This document shows positions 56,849-64,000 of a stretch of 64,000 nt of DNA, in pieces. A program made the translations under genes and the position numbers. Positions within the stretch are counted from its first letter, which is position 1, and each line of letters begins with the position of its first letter. The stretch is taken from NCBI GenBank assembly GCA_963971575.1, contig OZ020611.1, positions 24,845,279-24,909,278 of the forward strand. The letters are read 5' to 3'. The notes under the pieces are model-generated. The model was not told where the DNA came from, ran no database searches, and saw only the letters and a program-made list of their open reading frames with translations. The DNA is from Liopterus haemorrhoidalis. Its lineage: Eukaryota > Arthropoda > Insecta > Coleoptera > Dytiscidae.

Positions 56849-57130
56849 AATTTAATGTGAAGTATTGGCTTTTTTATTTGCACATAATTCGTTTAAACGC
56901 AGTTCATATGAAGATAGAGCTACTCTTGTTTCGTCTTCCACTATTAATCGTGCTCGATATTTTGTTTTTATAACAGCTAATGTGGAAAATCCTGTTTCGC
57001 ACATATATGAGGTCACAAAAGGTAAAAGAATGGTTATATCTTTTGATGGTAAGGCGGGATATTCCTTGCTCACTTTCAACCAGAATTTCTCCTGATTATT
57101 CGGATTGAATTGATCTTTTCACAAGAAAAT
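56849..57130 (-). pseudogene. hAT transposase C-terminal dimerisation domain
   Basis: Reads NEQEKLIEF upstream, then KVSKEYPALPSKDITILLPF, VTSYMCETGFSTLAVIKTKY, RARLIVEDETRVALSSYE and LRLNELCANKKANTSH with a stop. LLPFxTxYxCExGFS and KTKYRxRL are the conserved hATC blocks of ZBED5-like hAT proteins. BED finger and most of the catalytic domain are missing. Confidence 0.88.
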
Positions 57131-57291
57131 TCTATTAATTTTTCCTGTTCATTAGTTGTTAGTTCAAAATTATCATTATATTCGACAACAAACGATCAAA
57201 AAAAAATTGCAAATAACCCGCGATCCCTTGGTGATTCTTGCAAGCCCCCCAGGGAGGCACGCCCCCCACTTTGGAAACCGCTGGGCTAAAC

Positions 57292-57630
57292 CAAGGGTCG
57301 GCAACATATGGCTTGTGAGCCAAGCCTGATTTTTCACGTGTCCAAATATGGCTCTTTTGATATACGCAAAAATGACATAAATTGCAAGTCCGCATCTAAT
57401 ATGAATTAATATACTCTGACTTTGTCATCACACTAGCGTTGCCATATTATGTAATGCTTGCGTTCTCGACTCATCTGATTAAGAACGGTCTTATTCGCTT
57501 CATAACAGAGCGCGTTCTTTAAGTTTATTAACTTTGCATTCGAAGAAACATAATTTGTGTTTTTCACAATGAGGAGTGGAATTTGTTAAAATCAAATTTG
57601 CTGCTTTTATTTGTATTTATTCCAGTTGAC
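57292..57630. repeat. Unpaired hAT-type end and unassigned sequence
   Basis: CAAGGGTCGGCAACATATGG directly after the hAT duplication resembles another hAT-type terminus, but no inverted partner was found. Confidence 0.4.
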
Positions 57631-58928
57631 CAATGCCGGCTCTAGGGGTTATGGCGCCCCGATGCAAAGATTGATTCGGCGCCCTTAAAAAAAAAAGATG
57701 ACCAGAAATTCGTTTGTTCTCTAAAAAAAAAAAGAAGTCGACTAAAAGTTTTTTTTGTTTTAAATTTTTAATTTAAATTTTTTTAATATCTTTTAAGAAA
57801 GTCAACCAGAATTTTGTTTGTTCTCCCGCCCCTATTTGACAATATTTTCCTCTCCTAAGGCCTGCCACCGGGGTTCTGTGCACCCCTAACACCCCCGCTT
57901 GGCGCGGCCCTGTATTGACACAATATATTTTCATTAGAAATTATGAAACAGGTAATAATAAAATACTTAAGTGCTTATAAGTATTACATTTTATTTTTAA
58001 GTGTAAATAGTACGCATACATATAATAAATAATACGGTGAATTTCTTTTATTGTGCAAAATTGAAATAATTATAATGCATGGTTTCCCTAGTAACTATTT
58101 TGACAGCAGTTGCCCTCAATTTATTTTGCAACATAGGGATAAATATTCATTGAAAAGGCTAAACATTTTTTATTGAAAATACAATTATTTAATACAAAAA
58201 TAACAAAAAAAAATCATCTAAATTAAATGTACAAAAATACCACCACTTGTAAACATAAGGCGATCATAAAAAATTATTTAAAACATTTATTATTTGCCCT
58301 TGTGGGGTATCAGTAGTAATAAAGTGGAAATTGGCATATTCGCTATTTTGAGATACACCATATTAGCAAATCACCATTGATATATAGCAGGAATTGATCT
58401 GAACTAATTCACTGATTTTATGCAACTGAATTCTAAGTTTTATATGTTACAAAAGCGATACGAATAAGCACTAGTTTTATGCGTAAAAGTACCTGGAGCC
58501 CCGAAAATAAAAATGACGCCCCGTTTTTAAAAAAATTAAATTTCTTTGTGAAGAAAAAATTGTCGAAGACTTTTTGCTTAGCTTGCCAGTATAAAAAGCG
58601 CCGCTCAAGCGTTCGTTGCGATGGCGCCCCTTGATCGTGGCGCCCTGATACGACGCATCCTTTGTATCCATTGTGGAGCCGGCATTGCTTTGGTTTATGA
58701 CTTTAAGATTGTAGTTTATGGCGTAACTGTTAAAACTAAACTAGCGCAAATTAAAGTTTTATTCACTTGTGATTATAATATATCTATATGAGTAGACTTG
58801 TTTAAAATATAATTCTATTATCAGATTTTTGGCGTGTCGTCAGATTTTTTATTATAAAAGTGTTCCGAAAGGTAATTTCGGCGCCCCGATGCGACGCATC
58901 CTTTGCTTACCGTGTGGAGCCGGCACTG
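57631..58928. mobile_element. hAT-type non-autonomous element, 1.3 kb
   Basis: Exact 8-bp duplication CAGTTGAC (57623-57630, 58929-58936). Ends CAATGCCGGCTC and, inverted, CAGTGCCGGCTC. Near-terminal blocks GGCGCCCCGATGC recur. A second internal end-like block (CGACGCATCCTTTG...GGAGCCGGCATTG) finishes at ~58687, and another end-like GGCGCGGCCCTG at ~57913, so it is probably a composite of related copies. No transposase. Confidence 0.8.
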
Positions 58929-58936
58929 CAGTTGAC

Positions 58937-59490
58937 CTAACGAATTCTGTTCCCTACTGTTAAAAAATATGTGAATACAATTACAACGCTGCCGCATCTC
59001 TATGATACTAGAAATAAAAATAAAGCATTATCTCACAGAGCTACTAAAGTCATTGGACAGCGTTTTTTTGTGTCCATATACCTCAAGTTTTTAATAATTT
59101 TCAAGAATTCCTAGATGACCAAAATAATAAGTTTATGTATAATAACTAAACATGGTCTAAGAAATTCTGTAAAAAATTAAACCAGGCAAAACTTACAAAA
59201 ATGCTAAATTTAGGCACAAATAAAATTAAATTAAACAAAAACTGTTCTTTCGCAGAACTTTTACAAAGTTTTTCATTAAACAATTTGAAATTATTCAAAT
59301 AAAACAAACAGAAAAAAATAGATTTTTCAGCATTGACTAGAATTATACATCAAATTTTATTTAAATATAATTCTTTATTTCCCCTAGGCCTTGCGGCGTA
59401 TAGGGTTTTAATTATTACATTGAGAAAAAAAAAAAAAAAAAATCATAATAATAATAAAATAAAATAATATAATATACATTTTATGATTTT
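58937..59490. other. Unassigned AT-rich sequence
   Basis: No feature recognised in this interval. Confidence 0.45.
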
Positions 59491-59720
59491 CTTTCTTCTT
59501 CTTCTTCTTCTACTTTCTACCTCCGGTGTTCATCTCTTTCTTCGTAATCTCTTTTCGGCTTCCGTCTCCGGTCTCCTTCCTTCTTGACTCCAGTTCTTCT
59601 TCCCCTCTTTCTTCGCTTCTCTTCCCTCTTTTCTTTCCTCCTCCATTGCCTCTTTCTTCCTTGCTGTACTCAGTTCTGTCTTACCTTTCCGCATTCCTTC
59701 CTTCTCAAATCACATCAAAT
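59491..59720. repeat. Polypyrimidine tract (CTT-rich)
   Basis: About 210 bases of C/T on the plus strand, beginning with (CTT)n and continuing with TCTTCC and CTTCCT units. Low complexity; the frame through it is not a gene. Confidence 0.85.
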
Positions 59721-59812
59721 TTTATTTATTTTTTTTTAAATTACCTAACTCGATGATCAACCATGATAGATTAATTTTGATTTAAATTATATTTTTAGAA
59801 ATAATAATAATA

Positions 59813-60369
59813 ACACTGGTCAACACAATTTTTGATTACATTAAGAGACTTGTTTGTTACTAATTTGGTGCTGCTGAACTCAAATATCACATCAGTTTTT
59901 GCGTATCACATCAGCTGTGGCCACCACAGGACCGACCGCCATCATTAAGTACTTGTATAAAAAACATTCAAGCAGCAGAGTAGAAATAACATGGCCTAAT
60001 ATTTTCTAATAGATATTATTTACCGTGACCATGGAAACGTTACATATAAGTATGAAAAAATAGATACTTAGAAAAAATTTCGAATTTTTTTTCGTTTTAT
60101 CAAAAAATGTCTCAAATAAAAGTTGTTAGTTATTGCTTTTATAGCAACTTTTGTCAAATAAATTTTTTCGAAATATTTTTCTGTGAAATATTCTGTGAAA
60201 TATTCGCAAAAATCTTAAAATCGACCCCATTTCTAGTCAACCATAGAACAAAAATTTGACGTGATAGGCAGAAACTGTTAACATATTTGAAATCAGCACC
60301 CCAAAATTAGTTGAAAACAAGTATCATATCTAAGTCAGCAAAAAAAAGTTTAAATTTGTTGACCAGTGT
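59813..60369. mobile_element. TIR element inserted in a SINE tail
   Basis: Ends ACACTGGTCAACACAATTTTT and, inverted, ACACTGGTCAACAAATTT. The left flank is an AATA-type repeat and the right flank continues AATAGGTTCCC, i.e. the two halves of the 3' tail of a minus-strand SINE. The interior (59905-60243) is an inverted, truncated family B copy. Superfamily unclear. Confidence 0.6.
59905..60243 (-). repeat. Dispersed repeat family B, copy 3 (truncated)
   Basis: The complement matches 24240-24585 and 54780-55108: CAGCTGTGGCCACCACAGGA, CATGGAAACGTTACATATAA, TTCTAGTCAACC. It stops before the tetranucleotide tract. Confidence 0.8.
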
Positions 60370-60490
60370 AATAGGTTCCCAGTGCCTATACAGGCATATA
60401 AGGGGCAGAGAAGGTAAGTTCTCCGTTTATAGACCGCCGGCTATAGATATGAAAGCCGCGTGGTGTGTGTGACATTTCGACCGAAATACA
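60370..60490 (-). mobile_element. SINE 3' portion
   Basis: The complement matches 40895-41020: GGAACCTATT, CTTACCTTCTCTGCC, GACCGCCGGC/CCGGCGGTCTA, GCGGCTTTCATATCTAT. The tRNA-like head is missing. The tail lies at 59801-59812 beyond an insertion. Confidence 0.7.
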
Positions 60491-60609
60491 AAATTCAATA
60501 AAATCAATTATAATATACCATGACTCAAAAATTCTGTATAACAGTGTTACTAATTATAAAAAATCTTCCTGGATTTTAAGAATGAAAACAAAATAAATAA
60601 CTGCTATAC
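60491..60609. other. Unassigned AT-rich sequence
   Basis: No feature recognised. Confidence 0.4.
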
Positions 60610-60611
60610 TA

Positions 60612-60724
60612 GCGTCGGCGAATCAATGCAGTTACGTCACACGACGTAACAAATAATTGCATTGTTCCAGACAATACAATCGTGTGTTACGTCGTGTGAC
60701 GTAACTGCATTGATTCGCCGACGC
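60612..60724. mobile_element. Palindromic MITE, perfect 40-bp arms
   Basis: GCGTCGGCGAATCAATGCAG...GTAACA at 60612-60651 is exactly inverted at 60685-60724, with a 33-base loop. TA borders on both sides (60610-60611, 60725-60726). It is much richer in CG than its surroundings. Confidence 0.92.
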
Positions 60725-60726
60725 TA

Positions 60727-61384
60727 ATATAACACTTTTTGTAATTTTGTACCATAGTAAATAATGAAATAACTCATCTGATTTAAATATTTAACTTTTA
60801 CAATGTTTTGAACAAACGTAATTTTTTCCAATTACATATTTAAAATAAATAGAAAATAAACGTTCAGTTTTACATTTTGAATAATATGTAACTTTGTTTA
60901 AATTATGTATAGTTCATTGTGCAAATGTAAAACTAGTTCGTTGAACTCGAACTCAACAGCTGAATTTAATTATGAAATTAATATTTTCAGCTAGTTTATT
61001 TTTTAACTTTCATCAGAGAATTCATTGAAATTTATTTATACGGTTGATCTCTGTACAACTCTTCAAACAAAAATTTTTGGAGCTTGAGTGCAAATACTCG
61101 AATTTTGATGACTCTTAGCAGTAGAATAAAATAAATAGATTAATTAATTACTAAATAGGTATACCTAGTATTACCATCAATAATGTCCAAGTTTTCAGTG
61201 ATATTTCAGAGGATACTTAAAGATATTTTAGTTGTCTTTTAGTACATAATACATGCACGCATCTTAAACAAGAAATAACAATCAGATTTCAAAATGTCCA
61301 CTTCTGGTTCTTACACAGCCCTTAAGTCTCTATGGTGACTTGTCAATAGAATTACGAAAGATTTTTTGAAAATATTTTTAATAT
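60727..61384. other. Unassigned AT-rich sequence
   Basis: No feature recognised in this interval. Confidence 0.45.
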
Positions 61385-61945
61385 TGAGGCGGCTTTCAAA
61401 CCACTAGAAGGACGGGCTGTATACTAGTTCATGAAAACTCCAATAAAAAGAAAGCGCCTATGACCCAGAAGACCCCTTACCTTACTATAGCTATGATTTT
61501 ATGTGGTGGGAGGTATGATGGTACCACTAAGCTTCATTTTTAGGAGAAAGGGTTAAAAACGTTAATCAGAATCTACTAGAAAACCGTACTGAAGTCAATA
61601 GTTAAAAAACAGAACCACTCCCTCTCTGCTAGTCACCAGTGGAGCTTCCAGCAAGATTCAGCGCCAGCCCATAAGGAAAAGACTACGCAGCAGTGGCTTG
61701 AAAGCAATGTACCGATCTCACTTGTTGATTGTCCATCTAGCAGCTTTTACCTTCACTGCCTGGATTATAAATTGTAGCCTGTGTTTCAGGACGTGGGATG
61801 CAAGAGATAATATGGTTTGTTCGAAGCTCACCTTGATGAACAAAATGGAAAGTTTTCCTGTAGAAACTCTTTGTAATTCTACTTACGTGTAAACGCAGAG
61901 GTTTAAGAGCTGTTTTACGGCCAGAGGTGGACACTTTCAAAAGTG
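61385..61945 (+). pseudogene. maT-type (DD37D) transposase remnant
   Basis: Pieces in order: a VMVWWGV-like block with frameshifts, LLENRTEVNS, then HQWSFQQDSAPAHKEKTTQQ, WLESNVPISLVDCPSSSFYL, HCLDYKL with a stop, FQDVGCKR, LMNKMESFPVETLCNS and a final RLRACxTARGGHFQ-like end. FQQDSAPAH...WLES...WPSxSPDLNPLDYKLW is the maT (DD37D) signature. Several frameshifts and stops; inactive. Terminal repeats not found. Confidence 0.75.
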
Positions 61946-63770
61946 GTTGGTGTTTCTTATTTAAAATGAATTTATTTACTATGTACTAAGAGAACAAAAA
62001 TTGAATCGATACATGGTGATGGTAAGAGGTTATAAAGTGGAAAATTTTCATTAAATATCACAGACTATAATAAGCTACACGTTAACGTAAGATGCAAGAG
62101 TTCGCATAAAAAACAATAAATTTGATTCCCTCAGGTAACCTGTTCATGAGTACCCTGTCGTCACCTGAAGAAATTAAAAATCATAGCAGAAGCCTCATAT
62201 CTCCCTGATATCCTCGAAATTAACGTATAGAGTTAAATGTCCAACACAAGAAAAACTATGTGAAACGTCTCACAAATAGAAGGTTTTCCAGCAGTTATCA
62301 AGGAGGCCACCAACGGTGGCTTATATGAAAACGTGTGATGCTGTTCTTCTCTGCGGTTGTTCCTGCAGAAAGGATCCCATGGTTTAATGTATCTCATAAC
62401 CTACTGCAACTTAACATTATCTATGTGTTTCCACTCATCATGCCTATCAGCTGTTGCAGCATTTGTTTCAAATAAGCTTTGGCAATAAGTAAAAACAAGA
62501 AATTCACATAAACCATAGGTCGATATACGCTCGCCTTTGGGAGAGAACCTACCAAAGCCCCATAGACATCCTGATAACACAGCGGAAGTGGATATGGACA
62601 GGTCATACCTTAAACATCAACCCTTTGCCCATCAGTAAACATACAAGGGAGCCGTAGATGTGACAGACCAACGGACACATGGCATAGACCAACCATGAAG
62701 TAAGTCAGCGAAAGCGGCAAAAGTGGCGGAAGCTTATTGGGGCCCTATGCTTCACATAGGAGCGACAAAACTTTATATTTAAGTCGATATTAAGAGGATC
62801 TTACGGCTGCATCAATAATTTCATTTCTTTTAATATCAACATGAATCTAGCAACAATTGCTCTATTTTTACAGCCTGAGAATTCAGACTGTATAGCAGTA
62901 ATAGGATTTTAGTAAAACAGGGTTAATCGGTTAGGATCTTGAATACTGTTTAGAGAATTGTCAAGATAACAATTAAACGACTTCGTTCTGATTAAATATA
63001 AGCAGAACCTGAATATAGCATAAAACTTAGCAATCTATATATTCGAGAATGAGTAAAACGAAACAAACTATATACGTCGATACATGAAAAGAAACAACCA
63101 ACTAATTCTGCTGCCGGATTTTGATACGTCAGTTAAAACAAAAGTATCTACGAACCTAGAAACCAATGCACTTTGTAAAAAACTTGATATCATGTTTTGG
63201 TGTTGGTCATTGTTATCTGCTAGATTCTAAATTATTCTTTCAACTTTGTAATAATTTATGTGTTTTAATAAAAACTTAAAACACTTAAAATTTCATTTTC
63301 ACTTACAATAATTGAATAAGCAAAGATTTAAAAATACGCTGTAAAAATGTTTACTGGGGAACAGTTTTCGTAAAGTGCAAACAGAATACGATGGACGTGA
63401 AACGTGTATGTTCAGTGGTGCTATATGCCAGACATATATTTTTTATGTTGCATGATATAAAGCAGTTATGCGACAGTTTACAAGAAAATAAATTCAAATG
63501 TAAAATACTCGCACACTTTGTGAGATGTTACAATGGAATTCATAACAATTAGCACGTCTCTGTCAAAAAATACGACAAAAATTTAATATTTGAATTTTAC
63601 TTTTGAGGATTGATTTATTTATTTGAAATTTAAGGATATACTTATATATTATATTAAAATGTGTCTGGACAAATCTTGCCTGCAAAGATGGAATTTAGAC
63701 ATGTATACTTTCTTTTTAGTATGGGGATTCAGAAAAACAAGGTCTAGGTTAACAAAGCGCAGACAAGGCA
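61946..63770. other. Unassigned sequence
   Basis: No protein or repeat recognised. 62300-62760 is less AT-rich, but the frames give no known family. Confidence 0.4.
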
Positions 63771-63960
63771 GACAATTGAACAGCTAAAGTAGAAAATCCG
63801 TTACGTTGGATAGCTCAGAAAAATTATAAAACAGCAACCTATAGGAAACAGATCAGCTGGTAGACCTAGAGCAAGATGCAGATCAGATCTAAAAAGACCT
63901 CCTCAGATTCAAAGATTGGAATTCGGTTGCGCAGGACTGAGTTAGAGTCAAGACATATTC
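63771..63960 (+). pseudogene. Possible RTE-like C-terminal scrap
   Basis: The plus strand contains NPLRWIAQ-like text and GNRSAGRPRARCRSDLKR, loosely matching the GRPxxRWxDDL motif near the end of RTE/R1-type polyproteins. Short and decayed; could be chance. Confidence 0.3.
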
Positions 63961-64000
63961 AGAGTTGTCAAGTCGTTTTTGACTTCTGCATTTCATCATA

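Larger units (their letters stand above)
56010..57283 (-). mobile_element. hAT element relic, 1.27 kb
   Basis: Exact 8-bp duplication GGCTAAAC at 56002-56009 and 57284-57291. Ends CAGCGGTATCCAAACTTT and, inverted, CAGCGGTTTCCAAAGTGG. It carries the last part of a hAT transposase on the minus strand and is itself interrupted by a 564-bp element at 56173-56736. Confidence 0.92.

Noticed and set aside
59526..59756. 76-codon Ser/Leu/Pro-rich frame
   Set aside because: It is a translation of a polypyrimidine tract.
62421..62606. 61-codon minus-strand frame in a less AT-rich stretch
   Set aside because: No recognisable family and no supporting context.

Overview
The window looks like intergenic DNA from an arthropod, most likely an insect. 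It is strongly AT-rich, has no bacterial-style gene packing, and is filled with metazoan transposable elements: piggyBac, several mariner branches, pogo/Tigger, hAT, Harbinger, Helitron, Penelope-like, RTE-like and jockey-like retrotransposons, and tRNA-derived SINEs. I found no host gene that I would defend. Nearly every recognisable coding stretch is a transposase or reverse transcriptase relic. The one possible exception is a cysteine-rich C-terminal fragment near 14.3-14.6 kb. A 200-N placeholder gap lies at 34040-34239.

Layout. 0.9-2.7 kb: dispersed repeat 'family A' carrying a hAT MITE, then a mariner stub. 5.0-6.4 kb: 5'-truncated non-LTR retrotransposon with target duplications. 7.4-8.7 kb: Penelope-like 3' part with GIY-YIG domain and terminal hairpins. 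9.8-10.9 kb: Helitron-like element, then a reverse-transcriptase scrap. 11.7-13.2 kb: complete but dead mariner and an RTE 3' end. 14.3-14.9 kb: Cys-rich fragment. 16.2-19.7 kb: fold-back MITE, hAT/MITE debris and a full-length piggyBac. 20.4-22.7 kb: an old tandem duplication and a 5'-truncated mariner. 23.9-26.5 kb: repeat families B and A with a small hAT MITE between them. 27.3-29.9 kb: Tigger derivative, SINE, MITEs. 31.1-32.5 kb: small TIR/LTR-like element and a Harbinger-like remnant. 33.6-36.1 kb: inverted family A copies around the gap, then a DD41D mariner with a long open frame. 37.6-41.0 kb: an RTE split by a 2.4-kb element with ~0.77-kb inverted arms, then a SINE. 41.7-46.4 kb: two non-LTR reverse transcriptases and a mariner inside repeats. 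47.5-53.3 kb: TIR element, Harbinger MITE, non-LTR insertion with 28-bp duplications, hAT MITE, SINE. 54.3-60.7 kb: family B with a 250-bp octamer array, a three-level nest of family A / hAT / DD41D, a 1.3-kb hAT relic, a TIR element inside a SINE tail, and a 113-bp palindromic MITE. 61.4-61.9 kb: maT (DD37D) remnant. The rest is AT-rich DNA in which I recognise nothing.

The elements do not form a pathway; they are layers of insertion. Several boundaries are well supported by the sequence itself through exact or near-exact target duplications, a paralogous empty site at 26222-26229, and host elements that resume on the far side of an insertion. Most copies are inactivated by stops, frameshifts or lost catalytic residues. 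The piggyBac and the 34.9-kb DD41D mariner look youngest. Differences between paired ends are often CG to TG/CA, which hints at past CpG methylation.
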